NCBI RefSeq assembly: GCF_000835165.1
Contig: NZ_CP007790.1
Location: 1,612,001 to 1,676,000, forward strand
Length of the DNA: 64,000 nucleotides
Direction of reading: 5' to 3'
Origin: Corynebacterium marinum DSM 44953
Lineage (GTDB): Bacteria; Actinomycetota; Actinomycetes; Mycobacteriales; Mycobacteriaceae
The notes below the pieces were generated by a model. It worked only from the letters and a program-made list of their open reading frames with translations, had not been told where the DNA came from and made no database searches. A program made the translations under genes and the position numbers. Of this stretch, positions 30,667-39,599 are shown one piece after another; position 1 is the first letter of the stretch; each line of letters begins with the position of its first letter.

Positions 30667-32538
30667 CTAGCCGAGCAGCGCGTCCACGAAGCCCTCCACC
30701 TCGAAAGGGGCGAGATCGTCCGCGCCCTCGCCCAGTCCCACGAGCTTGACCGGCACACCCAGCTCCTCCTGCACCTGGAAGACGATGCCGCCCTTGGCGG
30801 TGCCGTCCAGCTTGGTCAGAGCGATGCCGGTGATGTCCACGACCTCGCGGAACACCCGCGCCTGGGTCAGACCGTTCTGCCCGACGGTGGCGTCGAGAAC
30901 CAGGATGACCTCATCCACCGCGGTCTTCTTCTCCACGACCCGCTTCACCTTGCCCAGCTGATCCATGAGGCCGGTGGCGGTGTGCAGACGGCCGGCGGTG
31001 TCGATGAGCACGACGTCCGCCTGCTCCTCCACGCCCCGCGCGACGGCGTCGAAAGCCACCGAGGCCGGATCCGCCCCCTCCGCTCCGCGCACGGTCGCGG
31101 CACCCACTCGACGACCCCAGGTCTCCAGCTGGTCGGCAGCCGCCGCACGGAACGTGTCGGCCGCGCCCAGCAGCACCTTGTGCCCCATGGAGACGAGCAC
31201 GCGCGCCAGCTTGCCCGTCGTCGTGGTCTTGCCGGTGCCGTTGACACCGACGACCAGGATCACGGCGGGCTTGCCTTCGAAGGGCATCGCCCGGATGGAG
31301 CGGTCCATCTCCGGGTGGCAGGACTCGATGAGGGCCTCCCGCAGCAGTACGCGCGCCTCGTCCTCGCTGGCCACACCCCGTGCGGCGATCTTCTCCCGCA
31401 GCGAATCGACCACGTTCATCGTCACCTTGGTGCCGAGGTCGGCCATGAGGAGGGTGTCCTCGATCTCCTCCCAGGCGTCCTCATCCAGGTCGCCCGCCGA
31501 GAGAATTCCCAGCACGCCCTGGCCGATCGCGTTCTGGGAGCGCGAGAGTCGACCGCGCAGACGACCGATACGGCCGGCGGCCGGATCGATGTCGTCCGTC
31601 GGCGCCGGGGCGGGAGCCGGCGTGGTGTCCGGGACCGGCGTGGTCTCCAGCGCCTCGACGGCCGAGTCGACGGTGACCTGCGCGACCTCCGCAGCCTCTT
31701 CCGCCTCCTCGACGACCTCGACCTCTTCGACAGTCTCCGGCTCAACCGGGGTCACAGTCTCCGGGGTTTCAGGTTCATCGCTGTCACCGGAGGCCGCAGC
31801 TGCACCGGCAATGACCGCTCCCCCGGCACCGCCGGTGACCGCAGCGCCCGCACCCGCGAGCCGGTCCGTCTCGTGCACGGGGTCCTGCTCGTCCTCATGG
31901 TGGGACTCGTAGGTGACGTAAGCCTCTTCTCCCGCAGGCTCCCCGGTCACCACCTGCTGCGAAGTCTCCGGGTGGACAGCGTCATAGGTGATGTAGGCGC
32001 CCGGGTCCTTCTCCTCCACCGGGGAGTCAACGGGGGCTTCCGCCTTGGGCTCTTCTACCTTCGGGGCCTCTACCTTCGTGGGCTCTTCCACCTTCGGCGT
32101 CTGAACCTTCGGGGCTTCTACCTTCGGAGTCTCCGCCTTGGGCTCTTCCACCTTCGGCGTCTCTGCCTTCGGCGTCTCTGCCTTAAAGGTCTCCACCTTC
32201 GGAGTCTCCACCTTCGGTGCCTGAGCCTCCGGGGCCTCTACCTTCGGAGCCTCGGGCGGGGTCGACGCTGCCGCCGCTTCCGCACCGAGCACCTGGCCCG
32301 GCCGGAGGACCGGTTCCTTCTTCTCGGCAGGGGCCGCCGGAGCGAAGTTGAAACCACCCTTGGCCTGGTAATCGCCGGATTTCTCCTGCTGGGTCAGCTC
32401 CTTCTGTTCCTTCTTCTCGAAGCTGACGGTTTTCGCCTTCTTGCGCTGGTTTCCGACGACGACGACAACGATCAACGTCAGAACCAGAATGACGACGATT
32501 GCGAGAATGATCCACATGGTCATGTTCATATTGTCCAT
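30667..32538 (-). CDS. ftsY: SRP receptor FtsY with membrane anchor and repeat linker
   Basis: FtsY docks the SRP at the membrane. The 623-residue protein starts MDNMNMTMW with a transmembrane helix (residues 9-28), then a Lys/Glu linker, 14 or so five-residue repeats of the PKVEx type (residues 97-168), more acidic disordered sequence to about 310, and the NG GTPase domain with GVNGTGKTTT (431-440), DTAGRLHT and TKLDGTAKGG. Most bacterial FtsY proteins lack a true membrane helix; actinobacterial ones often have it. The ATG at 32538 is taken because the helix begins right after it. Confidence 0.95.
   Translation of the reverse strand: MDNMNMTMWIILAIVVILVLTLIVVVVVGNQRKKAKTVSFEKKEQKELTQQEKSGDYQAKGGFNFAPAAPAEKKEPVLRPGQVLGAEAAAASTPPEAPKVEAPEAQAPKVETPKVETFKAETPKAETPKVEEPKAETPKVEAPKVQTPKVEEPTKVEAPKVEEPKAEAPVDSPVEEKDPGAYITYDAVHPETSQQVVTGEPAGEEAYVTYESHHEDEQDPVHETDRLAGAGAAVTGGAGGAVIAGAAAASGDSDEPETPETVTPVEPETVEEVEVVEEAEEAAEVAQVTVDSAVEALETTPVPDTTPAPAPAPTDDIDPAAGRIGRLRGRLSRSQNAIGQGVLGILSAGDLDEDAWEEIEDTLLMADLGTKVTMNVVDSLREKIAARGVASEDEARVLLREALIESCHPEMDRSIRAMPFEGKPAVILVVGVNGTGKTTTTGKLARVLVSMGHKVLLGAADTFRAAAADQLETWGRRVGAATVRGAEGADPASVAFDAVARGVEEQADVVLIDTAGRLHTATGLMDQLGKVKRVVEKKTAVDEVILVLDATVGQNGLTQARVFREVVDITGIALTKLDGTAKGGIVFQVQEELGVPVKLVGLGEGADDLAPFEVEGFVDALLG
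32035..32250 (-). repeat. Degenerate 15-nt repeats encoding PKVEx in ftsY
   Basis: About 14 copies of a five-codon unit (PKVEA, PKVET, PKAET, PKVEE) with variable fifth residue lie between the membrane helix and the GTPase domain. One unit carries an inserted Thr. Copies differ at several bases, so the array is older than the yraN duplication. Confidence 0.85.
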
Positions 32539-32606
32539 AGTGGCAGGAAACGCGCCGTTTCTCACTCTGAGTCGCCGTGAAAGTGCAGGAAAGATCAGGA
32601 AATGGC

Positions 32607-35600
32607 TCAGGCCCCCCGCTGCGTCGCCAGGACCATCGCCTCGGCGGAGACGAGATCGCCGCTCACGAGGTCGGGGACGATGTCGGCCATCCGGCTCCAT
32701 CCGCGTGAGGCGGCCTCCAGGGTCTTCGACTTACCCATCAGCCCGTGCGCGTGCATTCTCGCGGCCAGGGCGAAGACCAGGGACACCACCGGCGCCAACG
32801 CCCAGGCGTTCGCCCGCTCGTCGGTGTTGACTCCGTCGAGCTTGTCGAAGCGGACGCGGGCGTTGGAGTACAGCGCCCGGTTGGCGCTGCGAAGACCACG
32901 CAGCAGACTGACGGCGGGCTTGATCAGGTCCTCGGAAGTGAGGAGATCGATGAGTTCCTCGCGACGGCGGAAGGTCTCGAAGACGGCGAGGAGCCGGGCA
33001 TTATCGTCGGACAGTGCACCGGGGACGAGCTCGGCGCTGGAGAAGAAGTGCGCCAGCAGCGCCTCCTGCTGGGCTGCGTCCATCTTGGCGATGAGCACCG
33101 TCGACTGGTCGATGCAGGCCGAGTCCAGGGAGGAGTCGTGGCCGGTGTCGAGGGTGTTGAGGATTCCGCGGCCCGCGACGTCGGCGAGCCTGTTGCGCAG
33201 CTCCCGCTGTGCCACGCGGTCGGACTCTTCGGTGGCCGCGATCTCGGCGAGCAGTTCGAGGGCGCCGAGCCAGGCGGCCCGGTGGCCGGTGTCCCGGCCC
33301 GGCTCACCCGGACCGGAGGCGACGGTGGCCAGCCCGGAGGCGATGACCCGCCCCGGCTGGAGGCCCGCCGGGACGAGGGAGTCCGCGAGCGCTGCGATGG
33401 CGGCGCTCGGCGCGGACGCGAAGGTGGCGCTGACGGCCGACCGGCTGCGGGGGTCGTCGGTCTCGGCGAGCAGCTCCCACAGGATCGGCATGATCTCCGG
33501 GTCGGTGGGCGCCTCTTCCCGCTCCCCGGCCAGGAACGCCGACAACGACTCCAGTCCGTTGTTCTGGGCGGTGTAGTAACCGGGCTGCTCGGCAGTCAGC
33601 GCGCGCTCACCCGGGTACTGCGGGGCACGCAGGGTGGTGAAGGGGTCGACGGAATGGAGGATGACGGCGAGGGGGCCGGCGTCGATGAGAGACTCCGGCA
33701 ACGGCGTCGACTTCTCGACCTCCGGCAGGGTCACCGCCGGTGCCCAGGGAGCGGTCAGCGGCCAGACCCAGGCGCCGAGGCTCCGCTGCGCCAGGTCCTC
33801 GAAGACCAGCGCGCCGTCCTGGACGGTCACACCCGCACAGTGCGGGGTGGACAGCTCGGCGAGGGTGACGGAGGTGCGCTCGTCGGCACGCGAGTCGACC
33901 CACTCGAGCTCGACGCGGCCGGAGGGCAGCGTCGCGGCGGAGGTGGCCAGCGCGCGGAAGGGCGCGGAATAGGTCAACGGGTCCGTCTGCTTCAACGGAA
34001 CGGTGCGCACCGGGGTGCCGTGGTTGTTGAGGACGCGGACCTGCGGCCGGCCCATCTCGCCGCCGACGCGGACACGCAGCTCGCCGGCGGGGTCCAGATC
34101 GCGCGGCGTGCAGATCAGGCGGGTGGTGCGCCACATCGTGCCCTCGCGGACGGGCAGTTCGAAGGCCATGCGCGGCGGGACGAAACGCAGCGGCAGACGG
34201 TCCCCCTCGTCCGTCTCGACGGCGAAATCAGCCCCCGCGGAATGAGCGTCGACGGTGACGCGGCGCGGGTCGACCGCGAAGGGCTTGTCTCCGTGGTTGA
34301 TGTAGAGCTGCGCGTCGCTGAGGCCGGAGACGGCGGGGATGCGCACGGAACGGTCGTTGTCGATGATCGTACGGGCGACCATGCCCTCGACGATGGTGTA
34401 GCGGTGGCGGAAGGACTCGCCGCGCGGGCCGCGCACGCGCACGAGATACTCGCCCACCCAGGGGGAGTCGTAGTCCTCGGGGTCGAAGATGGCGAACTGG
34501 CCGCCCCCAGCCTGGATCTCGAGCGGCTCCGGCGGGGCGATCTCGTCGCCGGCGGCGCCGGGGCGGGCGTAGGCGGAGATGGAAAGCTGCCAGGTTTCGT
34601 CGCGGCCCGAGGGGGTTGGCGGGAAGTCGGCGATGAGCTCACCCGGATAGACCGGCAGCCCCGACAGCGACCGCACGTCCTCCAGCGGCTCGGAGGGGTG
34701 CAGGAAAGTGACCCGCTGACGCGGGTCCACGCTGCGCAGGCGTGAGGTCTGGGAGTCCCGGGTCACCTGGAGGCTGGCGGCCTCGGTGAGGTCGAGGCGG
34801 CGGGCGATCCACGAGGTCCAGCCCTCCACCTCCAGTTCCTCGAGAACGGGGAGTTCCTGGCCGGCGGCGGTGTCGGTGATGGTCGCGTCGGCGGGGACGA
34901 GCACCCACACCTCGCGGTGGTGCAGGGTGGAGACCGCGGTGAGGTTCTGGCCGTTGGCGGCGAAGATGAGGACCGGGTCTGCGGTCTCGACGACCGGGGT
35001 CGTCCAGGTGATTCCGTTGGAGACGTCCTGGACGGTGGCCTCCCTGATCTGCCGCTCGACGGTGATGTCGAGCGCCTCCGACCAGGTCGGTTCACCCCAC
35101 GGGCGGCCGGTGCGGAAGATCCGGGTGGTTCCCTCGACGTTGACCCGCCAGGAGACCTCGCCCAGTTCGTCGCGCACGCGCTGCTGGGGCAGGCGCAGGC
35201 AGACCTTGGCGCGGCGGGCGTCGAAAATCAGGCGCGGGCGCAGCTCGCGGGTGGCCACACCGACGGCGGAGGCGCGGTCCAGCATCCCCACGGGCCGTTC
35301 CCGAAGCTCGGCTATGACGGGCTCGGCGACCAGGGCCGGCAGGGAGTCCGGCAGCACGCGGTCGGGCCAGGAGGTGGGGTGCTCGAGCGCGAAGGCGCGC
35401 AGTTCGTTGATGCCGTCGAGGAGGGCGGCGAACCGGCCGGGGGCGAGCTCGGCGACGGCCGCGGTGATGTCGAGCGTCTCGTCCTCCATGTCGGGCCAGG
35501 CCCAGGAGCCGTCGAGAAGCAGCGCGGCGACGTCCCCGCCCCCGGTGCGGTCGAGGAGCTCCAGCAGCGTGCCCACCTCCGCCCAGGGCAGGCCGGCATG

Positions 35601-36014
35601 GACTGCCAGCAGATCGACCGCGGGCGCGTCGAGGACGGTCAGTCCCACCCGCCCGAGGAGAACCGGGACCTGCCCCTCGAGGAGCTCGGCCCACTCCGCC
35701 CGGGCCTCCAGGCCGAGGCCGACGAGGTGATCGGTGAAGAAGCGGGCGGGGTCGGTGTTCACAGAGGCGTGCGAGACCAGCGTGGCCGTGGCCAACGCCG
35801 GCGTGATCTCCAGCAGGTCGGGCAGTTCGGCGCCGGCGGAAATCTGCCGGGCCAGGAAGGTGCCGTAGAAACGGTCGATCGATTCAAGTTCATCGGCGGT
35901 GAGAGCGGTGTCGGTGAACCACTCCGCACCGGACAGGCGGCCGGCTATGTCGAGCTCGGTCTGGGAGGCCCAGAGCAGCAGAGAATCCTGGAGATCGGCG
36001 AATGGCGTGCTCAT
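32607..36014 (-). CDS. Very large conserved protein of unknown function between smc and ftsY
   Basis: I do not recognise a named family in this 1135-residue protein. Its first 270 or so residues look helical, residues of about 270-850 look beta-rich with repeated short strands (RPRLIFDARRAKVCLRLPQ; VWVLVPADATI; GEYLVRVRGPRGES; RVELEWVDS), and the C-terminal 280 are again helical. There is no signal peptide, membrane segment, Walker motif or obvious catalytic motif. The ATG at 36014 was chosen over an upstream His-rich extension. It lies 48 nt below smc and is probably cotranscribed with smc and ftsY. Confidence 0.85.
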   Translation of the reverse strand: MSTPFADLQDSLLLWASQTELDIAGRLSGAEWFTDTALTADELESIDRFYGTFLARQISAGAELPDLLEITPALATATLVSHASVNTDPARFFTDHLVGLGLEARAEWAELLEGQVPVLLGRVGLTVLDAPAVDLLAVHAGLPWAEVGTLLELLDRTGGGDVAALLLDGSWAWPDMEDETLDITAAVAELAPGRFAALLDGINELRAFALEHPTSWPDRVLPDSLPALVAEPVIAELRERPVGMLDRASAVGVATRELRPRLIFDARRAKVCLRLPQQRVRDELGEVSWRVNVEGTTRIFRTGRPWGEPTWSEALDITVERQIREATVQDVSNGITWTTPVVETADPVLIFAANGQNLTAVSTLHHREVWVLVPADATITDTAAGQELPVLEELEVEGWTSWIARRLDLTEAASLQVTRDSQTSRLRSVDPRQRVTFLHPSEPLEDVRSLSGLPVYPGELIADFPPTPSGRDETWQLSISAYARPGAAGDEIAPPEPLEIQAGGGQFAIFDPEDYDSPWVGEYLVRVRGPRGESFRHRYTIVEGMVARTIIDNDRSVRIPAVSGLSDAQLYINHGDKPFAVDPRRVTVDAHSAGADFAVETDEGDRLPLRFVPPRMAFELPVREGTMWRTTRLICTPRDLDPAGELRVRVGGEMGRPQVRVLNNHGTPVRTVPLKQTDPLTYSAPFRALATSAATLPSGRVELEWVDSRADERTSVTLAELSTPHCAGVTVQDGALVFEDLAQRSLGAWVWPLTAPWAPAVTLPEVEKSTPLPESLIDAGPLAVILHSVDPFTTLRAPQYPGERALTAEQPGYYTAQNNGLESLSAFLAGEREEAPTDPEIMPILWELLAETDDPRSRSAVSATFASAPSAAIAALADSLVPAGLQPGRVIASGLATVASGPGEPGRDTGHRAAWLGALELLAEIAATEESDRVAQRELRNRLADVAGRGILNTLDTGHDSSLDSACIDQSTVLIAKMDAAQQEALLAHFFSSAELVPGALSDDNARLLAVFETFRRREELIDLLTSEDLIKPAVSLLRGLRSANRALYSNARVRFDKLDGVNTDERANAWALAPVVSLVFALAARMHAHGLMGKSKTLEAASRGWSRMADIVPDLVSGDLVSAEAMVLATQRGA

Positions 36015-36062
36015 CTGGTGGTGGTGTCCCCTGTACAAGTGGTGGCTGGTGAAGGGATCATC

Positions 36063-39000
36063 CTACCCGGCGGGCTGCATGCGCTGGGAGATGACTCGGG
36101 TGACCCCGTCGCCACGCATGGTCACGCCGTAGAGGACGTTGGCCACATCCATCGTCGGCTTCTGGTGCGTGATGACGATGAGCTGCGAGTCCTTCCGGAG
36201 TTCCTGGAACAACGCGATGAGGCGGCGCAGGTTGACGTCGTCGAGGGCCGCCTCGACCTCGTCCATGACATAGAAGGGGCTGGGCCGCGCCTTGAAGATG
36301 GCCACGAGCATCGCCAGCGCCGTCAGGGACTTCTCGCCGCCCGAGAGCAGCGACAGCCGCTTGACCCGTTTCCCGGGCGGACGCGCCTCGACCTCGATGC
36401 CGGTCAGCAGCATGTCGTCGGGTTCGGTGAGCACCAGTCTGCCCTCGCCGCCCGGAAACAGGGTGGCGAACACCGCCGGGAACTGCTCCTCGACATCGAG
36501 CCAGGCGTCGGTGAACAGCTGGAGGATCCGGGCGTCGACCTCCTCGATGACACCGGTGAGGTCCTTGCGCGCCTGGACGACGTCGTCGAGCTGGGTGGAC
36601 AGGAACTCGTAACGCTCCTCCAACGCCCGGAACTCCTCCAGTGCCAGCGGGTTGACCTTGCCCAGGGCGCGGAGGTCCTTCTCCGCCCGGGCTAGCCGCT
36701 GCTCCTCCGCCGCGCGGTCGAAATCCCCGCCGGGGGTGTACTCCGCCAGGAGGTCGGAGACGGCCAGGCCGAGCTGCTCGACGATCTTGGCCTCGGCCTC
36801 GTCGATACGCACCCGCGCCTGGGTTCGCGCTATGTCGCCGGCATGGGCGTTGTCGGTGAGCCGATTCAGCTGGACGCGGGTGGCGTTGACCCGGTCCTTC
36901 GCGCGCGCCAGGCGCGAGCCGACCTCGGCGCGGCGCCGGACCAGCCCGTCGCGCTCGAGTGCCGCCCGCTCCGTGGCGCCGGCCACGCGGGCCGCCACGT
37001 CCAGCGCCCCCTTCTCCACCGCCGCGGCCACCTCGGCCGAGTGCCGGCGCCTCCTCATCGCCTCATCGTGGCTGGCCTTCGCCCGGCGTTCGTGGGCAGC
37101 CTGGCGGCGCAGCGCCACACTCCGCCCGGAGGCCTGCTCCGCACGCTCCTCGGCGGTGCGCAACGCGAGGATCGCCTCCAGCTCCATCGCCTTGACCTGG
37201 GCGAGCGCGGTGGACGCCTCGTCGCGGGCGAGGGTGGAGGGTTCCTCGGTCGCCTGGTCGTCCTCGACGCGGGCGAGCCGGTCACGGGCCTCGTTGAGCT
37301 GCCCTCGGAGGCCGGCCAGGCGGGCGTCGGCGACGGTGGCCCGCTCCGCGGCGCGCTGGTGCTCACTCTTGTTCGCCTCGTACTGCCTGTTCAGCCGCGC
37401 GAGGTCGCGTTCCCAGGCGGCGAGGGACTGGTCGTGGTCGCGCAGGGCGGCCTTCTTCGCGGCGGCGTCGACACGCGCCTCGTCTGCGGCGATCCGGGCG
37501 CCCTCGAGGGTGCCGGAGAGTTCGTCGAGGACGACGCGGGCCTCAGCCAGCTCCGTCTCCGCCGCGGCGATCTGCGTGCCGACCTCCACCGGCGACACCA
37601 CCCCGGAACCTGCCTGAACCCACCGCTCGCCGTAGAGCACGCCCTCCGGGGTGACCGCGCGCAGGCGGGGATCGGCCTCCACCGTGGCACGGGCGACGGC
37701 CGGATCGGCGGCCAGCACGACGTCGGCCAGCAGCCGGTTGAGCGGCACCCGGACGCGTTCGTCGGCGTCGATGTGGTCGAGCAGCCAGCCCGCCCCGGAT
37801 GGCAGATCAGCGTTGAGCCGCCACGGCTCACCACCCTCGGATTCGTCGAAGACGACGGTGCGGGAGGCCCGGCAGAGCTTCTCGACGACCCCCTCGTCCA
37901 CCGCCCCCACCAGCGCATCAGCGTGCGCCCCGAGCGCCGCCGACACCGCCCGGCCCTGCTCTGTGCGCAGGAGCCCCGCGAGGGTCGGCCAACCCAGATC
38001 CACGTCGGCGACCGGCACGTTCTGGCGCAGGGTGTCGATCCTCGACTGCAGCGAATACACCGCCCGCTCCCGTTCCCGCTGCCGGTCCCGCAACTGGTCG
38101 AGCCGCTTTTCCGCCGCGCCGGCTTCGCTGGCCGCCCGGACGTGGGCGTCGTCGAGCGGGCCGCGCTCCCCCGCCAGCGCCCGGATCTTCTCCGCAGCGG
38201 CCTCCGCGTCCCGCCGCGCCGAGGTCGTGCGTGCCAGAGTCTCGGCGAGGGTCTCCGTCTGCCTGGCGATCTCTTCCTCCGCGGCCGTGACCTGACCCGC
38301 CAGGGACTCCTCCGCGGCGATCAACCGCACCACCCCTTCCCGACGGTCCGCGAGGGCACGCACCTGCGCCATGTGCTCGGCCTCAGCTTCCCGGCGCGCC
38401 TCCTCCCGCTCGAAGACCTCGTCGCGGATCGACTCCAGGCGTTCCCGGGCGATCTCCACGGTCTCGTTGAGTCCGGCGTACTCGGCCTCCGCCTCCTCCG
38501 CACGCCGTTCCAGCGCATCCGGATCCTGCCCCGTGTAGGCCACGACGTGGGCGTTGGCGGCGCGCTCCGCCGCAATCCGGGAGGTCGCGGAGACCCGTTC
38601 CGCCAGAGTCGAGAGCGTGAACCACAGCTGCTGCGCCGCCTCCGCCTGCGGGGCGAGCTCCTCGACCTGGGACTCCAGGGCGAGCTGTTCAGCAGCCGCC
38701 TCCTCCAGTGCCCCGGTGACCTCGTCTACCTGTTCCGCCAACAGCCGGGCGCGCCGGTCTGCGTCGTCGAACTCCAGGCGGAGCCGGTGCACCCGGTCGC
38801 CGGCGAGGCGGAGCCGGGCGTCCCGGAGCGTCGCCTGGACGGTGGCGGCCCGCTGTGCCGCCTCCGCCTGCCTGGCCAGCGGTTTCAGCTGCCTGCCCAG
38901 TTCCTGTGTCAGGTCGTTCAGGCGGTCGAGGTTGGCCTGCATCCCGACGAGTTTGCGCTGGGCCTTTTCTTTCCGGCGCCGGTGCTTGAGCACACCCGCC

Positions 39001-39491
39001 GCCTCCTCGATGAAGGCGCGGCGCTCCTCCGGGCGTGCCTCCAGAATCTGCGCGAGCCGCCCCTGCCCGACGATGACGTGCATCTCCCGCCCGATGCCGG
39101 AGTCCGACAGCAGCTCCTGGATGTCCATGAGCCGGGCCTTCGCTCCGTTGATCTCGTATTCGCTGGCGCCGTCGCGGAACATCCGGCGGGTGATGGAGAC
39201 CTCGCTGTAGTCGATGGGCAGGGCGCCGTCGGAGTTGTCGATCGTGAGGGTCACCTCGGCGCGGCCGAGCGGCTTGCGGTCGCCCGCGCCGGCGAAGATG
39301 ACGTCCTGCATCTTCCCGCCGCGCAGGGTCTTGGCGCCCTGTTCGCCCATCACCCAGGCGAGAGCGTCCACGACGTTGGATTTTCCCGAACCGTTCGGGC
39401 CGACGACGGCGCAGATACCCGGTTCAAATTTGAGGGTCGTCGCAGAAGCGAAGGACTTGAATCCCTTGAGCGTCAGCGATTTCAGGTGCAC
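36063..39491 (-). CDS. smc: Chromosome partition protein SMC
   Basis: SMC forms the ring ATPase that loops and segregates chromosomes with ScpA and ScpB. The 1142-residue protein starts with LKSLTLKGFKSF and Walker A GPNGSGKSN, has two long coiled coils around a hinge near residues 480-640, and ends with the signature LLSGGEKSLTALAML and Walker B-type FYVMDEVEAALDD. A GTG read from 39491 is taken as the start because it begins the conserved motif; no strong binding site is visible. scpA and scpB are not in the window. acyP, its usual neighbour, is separated from it by a divergent HNH gene. Confidence 0.96.
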   Translation of the reverse strand: MHLKSLTLKGFKSFASATTLKFEPGICAVVGPNGSGKSNVVDALAWVMGEQGAKTLRGGKMQDVIFAGAGDRKPLGRAEVTLTIDNSDGALPIDYSEVSITRRMFRDGASEYEINGAKARLMDIQELLSDSGIGREMHVIVGQGRLAQILEARPEERRAFIEEAAGVLKHRRRKEKAQRKLVGMQANLDRLNDLTQELGRQLKPLARQAEAAQRAATVQATLRDARLRLAGDRVHRLRLEFDDADRRARLLAEQVDEVTGALEEAAAEQLALESQVEELAPQAEAAQQLWFTLSTLAERVSATSRIAAERAANAHVVAYTGQDPDALERRAEEAEAEYAGLNETVEIARERLESIRDEVFEREEARREAEAEHMAQVRALADRREGVVRLIAAEESLAGQVTAAEEEIARQTETLAETLARTTSARRDAEAAAEKIRALAGERGPLDDAHVRAASEAGAAEKRLDQLRDRQRERERAVYSLQSRIDTLRQNVPVADVDLGWPTLAGLLRTEQGRAVSAALGAHADALVGAVDEGVVEKLCRASRTVVFDESEGGEPWRLNADLPSGAGWLLDHIDADERVRVPLNRLLADVVLAADPAVARATVEADPRLRAVTPEGVLYGERWVQAGSGVVSPVEVGTQIAAAETELAEARVVLDELSGTLEGARIAADEARVDAAAKKAALRDHDQSLAAWERDLARLNRQYEANKSEHQRAAERATVADARLAGLRGQLNEARDRLARVEDDQATEEPSTLARDEASTALAQVKAMELEAILALRTAEERAEQASGRSVALRRQAAHERRAKASHDEAMRRRRHSAEVAAAVEKGALDVAARVAGATERAALERDGLVRRRAEVGSRLARAKDRVNATRVQLNRLTDNAHAGDIARTQARVRIDEAEAKIVEQLGLAVSDLLAEYTPGGDFDRAAEEQRLARAEKDLRALGKVNPLALEEFRALEERYEFLSTQLDDVVQARKDLTGVIEEVDARILQLFTDAWLDVEEQFPAVFATLFPGGEGRLVLTEPDDMLLTGIEVEARPPGKRVKRLSLLSGGEKSLTALAMLVAIFKARPSPFYVMDEVEAALDDVNLRRLIALFQELRKDSQLIVITHQKPTMDVANVLYGVTMRGDGVTRVISQRMQPAG

Positions 39492-39534
39492 GGAAAAAAG
39501 GGTAGCACCGGGGGAAACATGTTCCTGGTAGGGC

Positions 39535-39563
39535 TTGCGGGGGTCGAAGGAGTGTTCTAGAGT
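39535..39563 (+). promoter_or_regulatory. Candidate promoter of the DUF222/HNH gene
   Basis: TTGCGG (39535-39540) and TAGAGT (39558-39563) are 17 nt apart. The transcription start would fall near 39570, inside the SOS-like box. Confidence 0.5.
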
Positions 39564-39568
39564 GGGGT

Positions 39569-39584
39569 TCGAACATACAAACGA
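39569..39584 (+). promoter_or_regulatory. Degenerate LexA (SOS) box
   Basis: The 16-mer matches the actinobacterial SOS consensus TCGAAC-N4-GTTCGA fully in its left half (TCGAAC) and in CGA of the right half, 9 of 12 informative positions. It overlaps the predicted transcription start. Related 13E12/DUF222 genes in mycobacteria are known to carry SOS boxes. Confidence 0.4.
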
Positions 39585-39599
39585 TGTGGGGGATGCATC

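Noticed and set aside
32035..32250. Repeated short units that might be a CRISPR array
   Set aside because: The units are 15-18 nt, without unique spacers, in frame, and encode the PKVEx linker of FtsY.
36843..39560. 905-codon open frame on the plus strand opposite smc
   Set aside because: It mirrors the smc coding frame and arises from high GC at third positions; its translation is Gly/Ala/Val/Arg-rich with no family pattern.
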